Part shown: positions 19,186 to 27,331 of the stretch, in pieces | Layout: every line of letters starts with the position of its first letter | Numbering within the stretch: position 1 is the stretch's first letter | DNA from: JABFSA01 sp963827515 | GTDB taxonomy: Bacteria; Acidobacteriota; Vicinamibacteria; Vicinamibacterales; UBA2999 | DNA: 64,000 nucleotides | NCBI GenBank assembly: GCA_963827515.1 | Contig: CAWHBF010000033.1 | Coordinates: forward strand, 147,092-211,091 | Reading direction: 5' to 3' | The notes under the pieces: generated by a model | What the model was told of the DNA's origin: nothing | Databases searched by the model: none | What the model saw: only the letters and a program-made list of their open reading frames with translations | Made by a program: the position numbers and the translations under genes

Positions 19186-20238
19186 ATGGAGGTTCAGCTG
19201 ACAAGACTGCAGGAACTCCTGGGTATCGATCTGCCAATCATCCAGGCGCCGATGGCTGGCGTTCAGGGTAGCGAACTGGCGGTCGCGGTGTCCAACGCAG
19301 GTGGTCTGGGGTCGCTGCCGTGCGCGATGCTCAGTCCCGAGGCGATCGGCAAAGAACTATCAGCCATCAGGGCCGGGACGAGCCAGCCCTTCAACGTCAA
19401 TTTCTTCTGCCACACACCGCCGGAGCCAAGCCCGGAGCGGGAGGCGCTATGGCGAGAGACGCTGTCGCGGTACTACGGAGAGTTCGGGATCGACGTCGGC
19501 ACGATCCAGGCGGGCCCGGGCCGTGCTCCGTTCAGTCTGGAGGTGGCTGACGTCGTGGAGGCGTTCAAGCCTCCGGTCGTCAGCTTTCACTTTGGCCTGC
19601 CGTCGCCGGACTTGCTCGCGCGGGTGCGGGCGTGGGGCTCCAGGATTCTCTCGTCAGCCACGACGATCGACGAAGCCCTGTGGCTCGAGTCGCACGGCGT
19701 GGACGCGATCGTTGCGCAGGGGCTTGAAGCCGGCGGGCATCGCGGCCTCTTCTTGTCGAACGATCTCACAACACAAATGGGCACGTTGGCGCTCGTGCGG
19801 CAGGTCGTGCAGGCCGTGACGATACCGGTGATCGCCGCAGGCGGCATCGCGGATGCCCGCGGAGTCGCCGCGGCGATGGCGCTTGGCGCCGTGGGTGTGC
19901 AGGTTGGAACGGCCTACCTGCTGTGCCCAGAGTCGAGGACGAGCGCCGTGCACCGCGCCGCACTGACGAGCGACGCGGCTCGCCACACCGTGCTCACGAA
20001 TCTCTTCACTGGTCGACCCGCTCGGGGAATCGTCAACCGTCTGATCCGCGAATGCGGCCCGATCTCGGACGCCGTTCCGGCGTTCCCACTCGCCACGGCG
20101 GCGATTGCTCCGCTGCGCGCGGCCGCAGAACGGCAGGGGTCCGGCGAGTTTTCACCGCTATGGGCAGGTCAGAACGCGAGCGGGTGCAAGGCGGTGCCGG
20201 CAGGCGAGCTGACCCGGGCCCTGGCCGCGAACGTGTAG
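19186..20238 (+). CDS. nitronate monooxygenase family flavoprotein
   Basis: A 350-residue FMN-dependent TIM-barrel protein of the 2-nitropropane dioxygenase/nitronate monooxygenase family. It starts with LGIDLPIIQAPMAGV. It has SNAGGLGSLPCAM, the catalytic-region AQGLEAGGHRG, the FMN phosphate-binding IPVIAAGGIADARGVAAAMALGAVGVQ (split blocks GGIAD and GAVGVQVG) and the usual length. It oxidises alkyl nitronates to carbonyls and nitrite, protecting against propionate-3-nitronate. The ATG at 19186 lies immediately after a palindromic repeat and no Shine-Dalgarno is visible, so expression may depend on the repeat flank. It is not clearly in an operon with the reductase gene 90 bases downstream. 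Confidence 0.9.
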   Translation: MEVQLTRLQELLGIDLPIIQAPMAGVQGSELAVAVSNAGGLGSLPCAMLSPEAIGKELSAIRAGTSQPFNVNFFCHTPPEPSPEREALWRETLSRYYGEFGIDVGTIQAGPGRAPFSLEVADVVEAFKPPVVSFHFGLPSPDLLARVRAWGSRILSSATTIDEALWLESHGVDAIVAQGLEAGGHRGLFLSNDLTTQMGTLALVRQVVQAVTIPVIAAGGIADARGVAAAMALGAVGVQVGTAYLLCPESRTSAVHRAALTSDAARHTVLTNLFTGRPARGIVNRLIRECGPISDAVPAFPLATAAIAPLRAAAERQGSGEFSPLWAGQNASGCKAVPAGELTRALAANV

Positions 20239-20328
20239 GGCGCGGAGGGGTGGGACTGGGGCGCAAACTTCGAACTCAGGACTTAGCACTTAGGACTTGG
20301 GAGCCGCAGTTGTATAGTGGGCGATTGA

Positions 20329-21309
20329 ATGAGTTCGCAGGTGATCGCCGAATCTGTTCGGCAGCGTGGTTTGGCCTCGGATTCGGCGTGGCGTATGCTC
20401 CAGGCCGCGAGTGCCATGGCGACCACACTCGAACAGGAGAACCACACGCAGCTGTTCGCAGAAGGATCCAGGGAGGGGCTTCGGAGGCTGCAGGCCAACA
20501 GTTCGGATGCCGACCTGGCCTGGCATCCCGGCCGGGGGTGGGAGTGCCGGCTGCCTGTCAACGATACGCGACGCGAGCTGCTGAATCTCTACCTACCAAT
20601 CTGTAGTGCGACACTCAAACACCCGGTAACCGTCGGCCACCTCGGCCAGAGTCTCGATGGGTTCATCGCCACGCCCTCAGGTGATTCGCAGTTCGTGACC
20701 GGGGACGACAACTTGGTCCACGTCCATCGCATGCGCGCGCTGTGCGACGCCGTCGTCGTTGGTGCGGGTACCGTGGCCGCCGACGATCCGCAGCTCACCA
20801 CCCGCCATGTGCCTGGACCGAACCCGCTGCGCGTCGTAATCGACCCAGGCCGACGCCTGGAACCGACGTTCAGAGTCTTCATGGATCGGCAAGCGCCCAC
20901 GCTGTATGTCTGCGGGCAGGCGCGCCTCTCACCTGGCGAGAGCCACGTCGGCGCCGCGATGGTCGCCAATATCGACGAGGGCGACGCAGCCACGGAGGCT
21001 GCACAGGTGATGCAGCTCTTGCGGGCAAGGGGTTGCGCACGCGTGCTGGTAGAAGGAGGTGGCGTCACAGTGTCGGCGTTCCTCGAGGCGGAGCTGCTCG
21101 ATCGTCTTCAGATCGCGATCGCTCCGGTCTTCATCGGCGAAGGGCGCCCCGCGATTCGCCTTGCGCCCCAGACACATCTACGAGACTGTCTGCGTCCTGG
21201 TTATCGCGTCTATCGCATGGGCGGTGACGTGCTTTTCGATTGCGAGCTGAACGCACGGACCCAGACAGTACAGGGTCGCGCGACGGGAAGCTTCAGTCGG
21301 GTGATTTAG
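20329..21309 (+). CDS. RibD C-terminal-type pyrimidine reductase family protein
   Basis: A 326-residue protein. Residues about 1-100 are an extension I do not recognise. Residues about 101-320 are a RibD-C/dihydrofolate-reductase-like domain with VTVGHLGQSLDGFIATPSG split around the substrate loop, DAVVVGAGTVAADDPQLTTR (two short blocks), NPLRVVIDPGRRL and VLVEGGGVTVSAFLEAELLDRL. RibD-C reduces the ribosylamino pyrimidine made from the GTP cyclohydrolase II product, using NADPH. There is no deaminase domain, so this is not a housekeeping RibD. A GTP cyclohydrolase II gene lies about 9 kb away inside the same unusual cluster, which supports a dedicated pathway. Confidence 0.82.
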   Translation: MSSQVIAESVRQRGLASDSAWRMLQAASAMATTLEQENHTQLFAEGSREGLRRLQANSSDADLAWHPGRGWECRLPVNDTRRELLNLYLPICSATLKHPVTVGHLGQSLDGFIATPSGDSQFVTGDDNLVHVHRMRALCDAVVVGAGTVAADDPQLTTRHVPGPNPLRVVIDPGRRLEPTFRVFMDRQAPTLYVCGQARLSPGESHVGAAMVANIDEGDAATEAAQVMQLLRARGCARVLVEGGGVTVSAFLEAELLDRLQIAIAPVFIGEGRPAIRLAPQTHLRDCLRPGYRVYRMGGDVLFDCELNARTQTVQGRATGSFSRVI

Positions 21310-21315
21310 CCACAT

Positions 21316-22212
21316 ATGCGACGGGCGTTGATCGCGCTCCTCCTGCCTGCGACGGTGGTCTTCGCCGTGGCCTCAATCCGAGCGATTCCCGCGGCAGAGG
21401 ACGCCCGCCCGACACTCCGGGTTGCCACGTTCAACATTCACAAAGGAGAGAGCCGGCGAGGCCCCTACGACCTCGAACGGACCATCGATGCGATTCACCG
21501 TCTCGGCGTCGATCTGATCGGCGTCCAGGAAGTCATGCGAAATGACGCGGCATTCGAGTGCGACGATCAGCCGGCGCTGATCGCGGAGGGCCTTCGTCGT
21601 CGCAGCGGGTTGCCGTGGAACTACGTGCACGCCAAAGCCTGGATCACAGAGAAGACCGACTGCGTCGAGGCCAGGAAGGGTGACGGGGTTGCGACCGAAG
21701 GGCTGGCATTCTTCACGCGCGAGCGCATCGTTGACTCGAGTGTGGTGCGACTCAACGAAGGAAGGGTGGGGCTGGCGGTGCGGCTGGCGCGCATGCCGGA
21801 GGTGCCGGTCGTCGTGACGCACCTTGCCGCCAACCGGCAGAATCAGGCGGATCGGGTGCGCGAGCTTGGAATACTCCTCCCATGGGCCAAGCAGTTGGGG
21901 CCGGGCATACTCGTCGGTGATCTCAACGCCGAGGCACAGGCAAGCGAACTGGAACCGCTCTGGACGAACTACGTCGATGGATGGCCGGCTTCGGCGGCCA
22001 GTGGAACCACACGCGGCGTTCCGAACGGGGCCACACGCCCGAATGGACGGTCGCGTATCGACTACGTGTTGCACGTGCCGAGGGCGGACCTGGTGTTGGA
22101 GTCGGTGGAGGTGATCGACACGGTGACACTCGGCCTCGGCGAAGTGTCAGACCATAGTCCCGTCGTCGCGACATTCCGCCGTGTATTCCCAGTAGCTGTC
22201 CGCGCACGCTAA
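21316..22212 (+). CDS. secreted endonuclease/exonuclease/phosphatase family protein
   Basis: A 298-residue EEP-fold protein with an N-terminal signal sequence (MRRALIALLLPATVV to about residue 28). Motifs are RVATFNIHKGE (residue about 36), DLIGVQEVM (metal-binding Glu), VVVTHLAA, ILVGDLNAE and SDHSPVVATF. It should act outside the cytoplasm on a phosphodiester or phosphomonoester. It begins 6 bases after the RibD-like gene and is probably co-transcribed. Its last codons (AVRAR and stop) lie inside a palindromic repeat at 22201-22226, so the repeat supplies the stop codon. Confidence 0.85.
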   Translation: MRRALIALLLPATVVFAVASIRAIPAAEDARPTLRVATFNIHKGESRRGPYDLERTIDAIHRLGVDLIGVQEVMRNDAAFECDDQPALIAEGLRRRSGLPWNYVHAKAWITEKTDCVEARKGDGVATEGLAFFTRERIVDSSVVRLNEGRVGLAVRLARMPEVPVVVTHLAANRQNQADRVRELGILLPWAKQLGPGILVGDLNAEAQASELEPLWTNYVDGWPASAASGTTRGVPNGATRPNGRSRIDYVLHVPRADLVLESVEVIDTVTLGLGEVSDHSPVVATFRRVFPVAVRAR

Positions 22213-22363
22213 AGCGTGCGCTCTACAAGCACCTGTAGAGCGCAGGCTTCAGCGTGCGCGGACGTCTGACGTGCATGGCCGGCTGCGCGGCTTCAGCACG
22301 CTCTGAGCGTGCGCGGCCGGCGCGTTGCTCACGTCTCGTAGAGCGCATGCTTTAGCGTGCGCG
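22201..22363. repeat. three REP-like palindromes downstream of the transposase gene
   Basis: Units lie at 22201-22226 (reverse), 22235-22260 (forward) and 22338-22363 (forward). Each has the GTAGAGCG head and a palindromic stem around CTTTAG or CTTCAG, the same family as at 19.1, 40.2, 41.0 and 48.6 kb. A fourth degenerate palindrome is at about 22282-22318. The last unit ends 4 bases from the transposase stop codon. Confidence 0.85.
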
Positions 22364-22367
22364 GACG

Positions 22368-22878
22368 TCAACGGCGGGTACGCTCGGCAATCAGGTGTTG
22401 CACCGCCTCCAGGAGCTGATCGCGATTCCATACACCTGAGCCCCAGAACGGATACCGGCGCAGGTCCGACACTAGCCCTGCCCTCAGCGGGTTCGATAGC
22501 AGGTAGGCGATGATGCCGAGCCGGTCTTCGTCTTTCCTCAACACGTGATCGTCAGTACCCGTTCTGCCACAGCTTGGACCCGGTCGCGCGCGCGTGTGCA
22601 TAGCCGGTCTGCTGCTTCCAACTATTCATCAGGCGGCAGAGTTCACTCTCGGGAGAGGTGGCCTCGAGAACCACATGGACATGGTCCGGCATGAAACAGT
22701 ACGCAGAAACTTCAAAGTCACGTGACGCGGCGAGATGCAATAAATGCCGTGTCACGGCATCGACGCATCCCGCGTCGGCGAAATGCGCACGCCGATGACC
22801 CGCGCAGCAGGTCACGAAATAGGCCTGAAACCCTCGATATCGGAATGCCGGGAGTCGAGTCGCAGCGTGAGCACCCAT
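22368..22878 (-). CDS. REP-associated tyrosine transposase (RAYT, Y1_Tnp family), frame-broken
   Basis: A Y1-type transposase of about 169 residues, found here embedded among palindromic repeats as expected for a RAYT. Motifs are FRYRGFQAYFVTCC at the N-terminus, HRRAHFAD, the metal-binding HUH in CFMPDHVHVVLEA (about residue 68) and the catalytic Tyr region SKLWQNGY. The frame then breaks near 22548. Dropping one G gives YYDHVLRKDEDR followed by AYLLSNPLRAGLV, the normal C-terminal block. So one extra base probably explains the stop. RAYTs nick at the GTAG next to REP hairpins, which matches the head of the flanking repeats. Confidence 0.85.
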
Positions 22879-22910
22879 GCCGAACAGTTCGCAAGAAGCG
22901 AGCCTGACTG

Positions 22911-23014
22911 TCCGCGCAGGCTGAGGCCTGCGCTCTACGGAGGGTGAGGCGCGATGTCCGCGCAGGCTGAAGCCTGCGCTCTACAAAGGGTGAGGCGCGA
23001 TGTCCGCGCAGGCT
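22911..23014. repeat. tandem REP-like palindromes upstream of the transposase gene
   Basis: Two complete units (22911-22938, 22957-22984) and a truncated third (about 23001-23014) all read CGCGCAGGCT and, in the complete ones, close with GCTCTAC. They are separated by near-identical GGGTGAGGCGCGATG spacers, so this is a 46-base tandem unit. The truncated copy runs into the stop codon of the methyltransferase gene at 23013-23015. Confidence 0.85.
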
Positions 23015-23927
23015 ACTGCCGACGAAACACCACGAATTCGTAGCCGATCCAGCCGCGGGCGAGGCAGTCCTGCAGGGCGCTGCCGCCGAGGAGATGTCCG
23101 TAGCGCCTGTCGACGTGACGGACGAGCGTCTGGTCCGACCGAAGAATCGAATGAAGGCCGCGGCGCAACCCATCGATGAGCGCGGCCGGCAAGGCGATCG
23201 CGCGATCCCGCATGCGGCGCAGTTCGAGCCATGGGGAGAGGTCGATGATCGACTCCTGCTGGAATCCAGCCGACCTGGCCAGTTCGAGCAGTTCATCCAG
23301 GCGCAAGAGCGTATTGATGTGCCAGCCGCGCGTGAAGCGATCGATGGCCCGTAACGCGGCGGGACTCGTGGCCGGTCGCCGGACATCGTCGCAGATGACG
23401 AGCAGGCCGCCTGGTCGCACGAGGCGTTGACATTGGGCGAAGAAGCGCTCGGGCGAGGGTCCGTGCACGAACGACTCGATGGCGTAGGCGAGATCCGCCG
23501 TGTCCACGCTTGCGGGCAGCGTTGTGTAGTCGCCCTCGATGCACCGTACGCGGTCGGACAGACCCGTATCAGCGATGCGCGTCCTGGCGATGCGGCACTG
23601 AACCGGGCTGAGTGTCACCCCGGTACCGCGAATCGGCAGGCGCTCGGCGAGATAGCACAGGCTGGCGCCCACGCCGCAGCCGAGGTCGACGAGGTGACGC
23701 GGGGAAGGCTGATCCGGGAGCGACGTCACGAGGGCGGCGATCAGATCATCGACATAGTGAAACGCTTTGGCGCGTGTCGTCGTGCCAGGACCCCACACAG
23801 CGCGATGTATCGCCCCGACCTCGCCACCCTGGCCATGCGTGAGGAATCCAGCCGTGTGGCGATCGTAGTAGGCACGGATGTCGTCGGCGTCGAAGTACGG
23901 CATGGCTACGGGGTGCGCGGGGGCCAT
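23013..23927 (-). CDS. SAM-dependent methyltransferase, last gene of the PTPS-glycosyltransferase operon
   Basis: A 304-residue class I methyltransferase. It has MPYFDADDIRAYYDRHTAGF near the start (two short blocks), motif I HLVDLGCGVGASLCYLAE (about residue 85), GTGVTLSPVQCRIA, the acidic CIEGDYTTLP and LVRPGGLLVICDD. The architecture resembles small-molecule (sterol or pterin-like) methyltransferases more than nucleic acid ones. The start is either ATG 23927, overlapping the upstream gene by 20 bases, or ATG 23903 just after its stop. It ends at a truncated palindromic repeat. As the last gene of a tight leftward operon (27317 to 23013), it probably methylates the pathway product. Confidence 0.82.
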   Translation of the reverse strand: MAPAHPVAMPYFDADDIRAYYDRHTAGFLTHGQGGEVGAIHRAVWGPGTTTRAKAFHYVDDLIAALVTSLPDQPSPRHLVDLGCGVGASLCYLAERLPIRGTGVTLSPVQCRIARTRIADTGLSDRVRCIEGDYTTLPASVDTADLAYAIESFVHGPSPERFFAQCQRLVRPGGLLVICDDVRRPATSPAALRAIDRFTRGWHINTLLRLDELLELARSAGFQQESIIDLSPWLELRRMRDRAIALPAALIDGLRRGLHSILRSDQTLVRHVDRRYGHLLGGSALQDCLARGWIGYEFVVFRRQ

Positions 23928-24785
23928 GCCGCGAGGTCGTCATGGCCGACCATGACGTGGGAGATGCCGGCTTCGACGTGCGCAAGCCGTCGGGCTCTCC
24001 AGTCCGCGATGATTCGTGCACGACGGGGGGCGGCCTCGCTGGCCGCGTTCGCCCATCCATCGATGAGCATGCGCTGCATGTCTCGCTCGGTCGGAGCCAG
24101 GTCCCAGTTGCTTGGCACACGTTGCACACGGAAACCGGTTTCCGCAAAACATCGCGCGGCGGCTTCCGCGGCGTCCGGGCCGGCGGCCGGACCGCCGAGT
24201 CCTTTGTCCGTTCGCTGATGACGGTTGAACAGAATCGAGCACCAGGTCGTCCTCGGGCTCCAGGGGTTCGCAGGACGAGTGACCGTTGTAGCTGATGGTG
24301 AAGAGCGCCGACGCCCCTTCCGCGCGACAGTGGGCTGCCAAGGAGCGCAGCCACGACTCGGACACGAGGTCGAGGAGAGCCGAGGCGGTTACGAGATGTC
24401 GTCCCGAGAACAGCACACGGTCGCTGAGTACGCCGAGATCCAATCGCAGGGTCTCGATGTGGCAGTCGAGTCGAGGACCACGAATCTTACAGGTGTCACC
24501 GTCGATTTCCACATCGTATCCACGGGCAGTGCTCCACGAACGCATCCGTTCGAGGAGATCGGCCAGGAGTTCAGGGCTCTCGTCCACGGCGAGCCAATGC
24601 TGCTGTCCCTGAAGGCGCTCCGCCAGGTAGCGGATGTTCGACCCGGCGCCGGTGGCCAGGTCGAGCGCGTACAGCGGCTCATTTACCGGCAAGGTCGCAG
24701 TGATGTCCAGAGTCAGCGCCTCGGAGCGCGCCGAGACGTCTGATGCTTCGCGGAGCCGAAGCCAGTGAGCGAGGGAATCATCCAT
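23906..24785 (-). CDS. methyltransferase-like protein of the PTPS-glycosyltransferase operon (frame-broken)
   Basis: A protein of about 290 residues with a class I methyltransferase fold: YALDLATGAGSNIRYLAERL (motif I, in two blocks), LAVDESPELL (acidic loop) and LVTASALLDLVSESWL. The frame breaks near 24239. After EDDLVLD, dropping one T gives LFNRHQRTDKGLGGPAAGPD, and the frame then runs through QRVPSNWDLAPTERDMQRMLIDGWA to the stop at 23906. I choose ATG 24785, which overlaps the glycosyltransferase stop by 8 bases (translational coupling). It is likely a second modifying methyltransferase of the pathway; the substrate is unknown. Confidence 0.78.
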
Positions 24786-25845
24786 ATGTGAGCGGCTCGA
24801 GCGCAGCACTCATTCGTTCCGCGGCCTGATCCCAGGTTCGAAGACGCCTGCGCACGCGGCGAGCCCCTTCGGCCAGACGCCTGCGGAGATCGTCATCACG
24901 AATCACGCGCGCAACAGCGGACGCAAGGGCGGGCCCGTCGTCAACGGGCACGACCAGCCCTGCCTCGTGGTTCACGAGTTCGGCAATCGCGCCGGTCCTA
25001 GTGGAGACTACCGGGATTCCTCGGGCTAGCGCCTCGGCGACTGCCATCCCGTAGGTCTCCTGTTTGGCGGCGAGGACGAACACGTCCGCGCGATCGAAGT
25101 ATGACTCCAGCACGTCATCGCGAAGTTCGCCGGCAAGCGACACGCGATTCTCCAGCCCCAGTCTGGTGATAGCGGCGCGTACGCGCGCGACCGTACCGGG
25201 GTCTCGGGTCAGACTGCCCGCGCAGGTCAACCGCCATCCTTCGTGCGGGGTCGCTGCGAGCGCTTCGAGCAACAACTCGTGGCCCTTGATGCAATTCAGG
25301 CTGGCGACGCACAACAACTCGAGCGGAGCCATCGCCTCAGAGGCATGGCGAGAACCGCGTGCGAGAGGAGCGCGGTCGGTTCCAGGTTCGACGACGACCA
25401 CCCGATCGAACGGGGACACGTACTGCGCGAGGAGCGGCAGAGCGGCTCTGCCCGTCACGATGATTCGTGCGGCGCAATGGAGCGCGCGGCGTTCGGCCTC
25501 CATCACGGCATCAGTCGGGCGCCCCTCGAGACGGGCGGCGGTTGTGAGGGGGAGGTGCACGAGGGCGACGACTCGCAGCCGAGGTGATTCGCGCTCGATG
25601 AGGTCTGGCATCGCGCCAAAGGCCAGGCTATCGATCATGACGATCGCACCGGCGGGCATCTGCCCAAATACGCGTGAGGCGTGTTCGAGGGTGGCGGGCG
25701 CTGGATGAGGGAAGTCGCCGGGGAGTTCAACGACGTCCACGTGCCATCGACGACTCCGCAGCCCTTCAACCATCCTGTGGTTGTAGATGTAGCCGCCGGT
25801 GCGCTGGTCGAGAGGTCCTGGCACGACCAGCGAGATCGAACGCAC
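24778..25845 (-). CDS. glycosyltransferase family 4 protein
   Basis: A 355-residue GT-B fold enzyme of the GT4 type. N-terminal VVPGPLDQRTGGYIYNHRMVEGLR (two blocks) marks the acceptor side. LLCVASLNCIKGHELLLEAL opens the nucleotide-sugar domain (about residue 185). The E-x7-E donor motif appears as KQETYGMAVAEALARGIPVV (about 265), followed by TGAIAELV and AGLVVPVDD. It uses GTG 25845 as start, one base after the stop of the PTPS-like gene. Within the operon it is expected to glycosylate the pterin-like or lipid-linked intermediate; that is inferred from context. Confidence 0.88.
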   Translation of the reverse strand: MRSISLVVPGPLDQRTGGYIYNHRMVEGLRSRRWHVDVVELPGDFPHPAPATLEHASRVFGQMPAGAIVMIDSLAFGAMPDLIERESPRLRVVALVHLPLTTAARLEGRPTDAVMEAERRALHCAARIIVTGRAALPLLAQYVSPFDRVVVVEPGTDRAPLARGSRHASEAMAPLELLCVASLNCIKGHELLLEALAATPHEGWRLTCAGSLTRDPGTVARVRAAITRLGLENRVSLAGELRDDVLESYFDRADVFVLAAKQETYGMAVAEALARGIPVVSTRTGAIAELVNHEAGLVVPVDDGPALASAVARVIRDDDLRRRLAEGARRVRRRLRTWDQAAERMSAALEPLTYG

Positions 25846-25846
25846 G

Positions 25847-26257
25847 TCAGGCCGGTCCGTTCACGCGGCCTTCGTACGACGCCGCCGCCACGTGCGATTC
25901 CTGCAGGGTGACACGTATCTGCTCGATTCCGGCGGCACCGGACCCGAGGTCCCCGCGCCGAATGGCCGCAACGACGGCATCGAAAACGAACCGTGCGAGA
26001 AACTCCGTCGTCGTGTTACGCCCGGCGAGCGCCGGCACTTCGTCGAGATTCTGATAGTTCAGGCCAGCGAGCACTTGACGCAGGGCGTCCCCGGCGCGGC
26101 CGATGTCGACGACGATGCCGTCCGGATCGAGGTCGGAGCGCTTCAGTTCGAGGTCCACGACATAGGTGGCGCCGTGAAGGCGCTGCGCGGGACCGAAGAC
26201 CGCGCCCCTGAGCCTGTGGGCAATCATGATGTGGTCGCGTACGGTCACGCTGTACAT
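25847..26257 (-). CDS. divergent 6-pyruvoyl-tetrahydropterin synthase-like protein
   Basis: A 136-residue protein of the PTPS/QueD fold. MYSVTVRDHIMIAHRL is strand 1 with the first Zn His. RLHGATYVVDLEL stands where Zn-binding HGH normally lies, so the second His of that pair is Ala. The Cys that normally precedes the pair by a few residues is also absent (GPAQRLHGA). VVDIGRAGDAL, LNYQNLDEVPA, NTTTEFLARF and the C-terminal VTLQESHVAAASYEG match the remaining family blocks, including the closing Glu. The ATG is preceded by CAGGAG at a normal distance. It sits between the dehydrogenase and glycosyltransferase genes and most likely acts on a pterin-like substrate with altered chemistry. Confidence 0.82.
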   Translation of the reverse strand: MYSVTVRDHIMIAHRLRGAVFGPAQRLHGATYVVDLELKRSDLDPDGIVVDIGRAGDALRQVLAGLNYQNLDEVPALAGRNTTTEFLARFVFDAVVAAIRRGDLGSGAAGIEQIRVTLQESHVAAASYEGRVNGPA

Positions 26258-26342
26258 TTAGCACTCCTGTAGATCGCGGCGGGTGACGACCGATGGCCGA
26301 ACCCGGTGGGTCGTGGCGTCGAAACCAGAGGACGATGATCCG

Positions 26343-27317
26343 TCATTGATAGGTGATTCGATGACACAGCGCGTCTCCAGGTGAGGAGGCGAGCGCGGCC
26401 ATCACGTCCGGCAGGTTGTCGAAACTGCTCTCGCCAGTGATGAGATGGTCGAGGGATGGATCGGATAGCAGCGAGAGGGCCAGCTGCATGCGGCGTCGAG
26501 CATCCCATCGAGCGCGTTGCGACGCGGCTACTGTGCCGACCTGTGAGGAGACAATCGTCAGGCGTCGCGCATGGAAGGCACTGCCCAGGGGTAACGCCAC
26601 CATCTGGTCGCCAAACCAGCTCATCTCGATGATGCGCGCCTCGTGGCCCGCGAGTTCGAGGGCGAGGGCCAGGCCCGCCGGGCTGCCGCTCGCGTGAATC
26701 ACGAGATCGGCATCCCTGATGGCGGCAGCTGGCGAGGTGAAGCGAACACCAATCGCGGCGGCCACGGTCGCTCGGGCTGGATTGATGTCCATCAGTTCGA
26801 CGCGGCATCCCGGAATTCTGGCGGCGAGCCAGGCCACGAGGCAGCCGACGGTTCCGGCACCAACGACCGCGATACGATCACCCACGTGCGGTCGGCCGTC
26901 CCAAAGTCCATTGAGCGCCGTTTCGAGATTCGCGGTCAGCACCGCGCGCGCCGGCGGAACGCCGTCTGGAAGAGGGTGCACCGCCTCGGCCGGGACGATG
27001 AAACGGGTTTGATGGGGATGGAGGACGAACACGGTACGACCCGTCAGGTCGGCAGGACCTTGCTCGACATGACCGATGCACGAGTACCCGTATTTGACCG
27101 GAGCAGGGAAGCTGCCCACCTGAAACGGGGCCCGCATGCGGGCCCATTCGCTCTCTGGGACGCGGCCGTTGAACACGAGGGACTCGGTGCCGCGGCTGAT
27201 CCCGCTGTACAGTGTCCGCACCAACACGTGCCCCTCGGACGGCGTGGCCAGCGGCTCGCTCCGAATCTCTCCGCGGCCTGGCGCCGCCACCCAGAAGGCT
27301 CTCGCGTCGTTCTGCAT
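26343..27317 (-). CDS. zinc-type (MDR) alcohol dehydrogenase-like protein
   Basis: A 324-residue medium-chain dehydrogenase/reductase. It has the N-terminal GroES-like half (HVLVRTLYSGISRGTES, YGYSCIGHVEQ), then a Rossmann half with IAVVGAGTVGCLVAWL (about residue 155) and VELMDINPARATVA, the acidic residue that would bind NAD. Canonical catalytic Cys/His zinc ligands are not obvious, as in the ISRGTE subgroup. ATG 27317 (MQNDARAFW) is chosen over an upstream in-frame start because the added stretch is Arg/His-rich and overlaps the divergent gene. First gene of the leftward operon, 85 bases before the PTPS-like gene. Confidence 0.85.
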   Translation of the reverse strand: MQNDARAFWVAAPGRGEIRSEPLATPSEGHVLVRTLYSGISRGTESLVFNGRVPESEWARMRAPFQVGSFPAPVKYGYSCIGHVEQGPADLTGRTVFVLHPHQTRFIVPAEAVHPLPDGVPPARAVLTANLETALNGLWDGRPHVGDRIAVVGAGTVGCLVAWLAARIPGCRVELMDINPARATVAAAIGVRFTSPAAAIRDADLVIHASGSPAGLALALELAGHEARIIEMSWFGDQMVALPLGSAFHARRLTIVSSQVGTVAASQRARWDARRRMQLALSLLSDPSLDHLITGESSFDNLPDVMAALASSPGDALCHRITYQ

Positions 27318-27331
27318 CCGTGGACATTCTG

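Noticed and set aside
22911..23014. CRISPR array
   Set aside because: The units are palindromic, only two to three in number, and the spacers are nearly identical to each other rather than unique. No cas gene is nearby.
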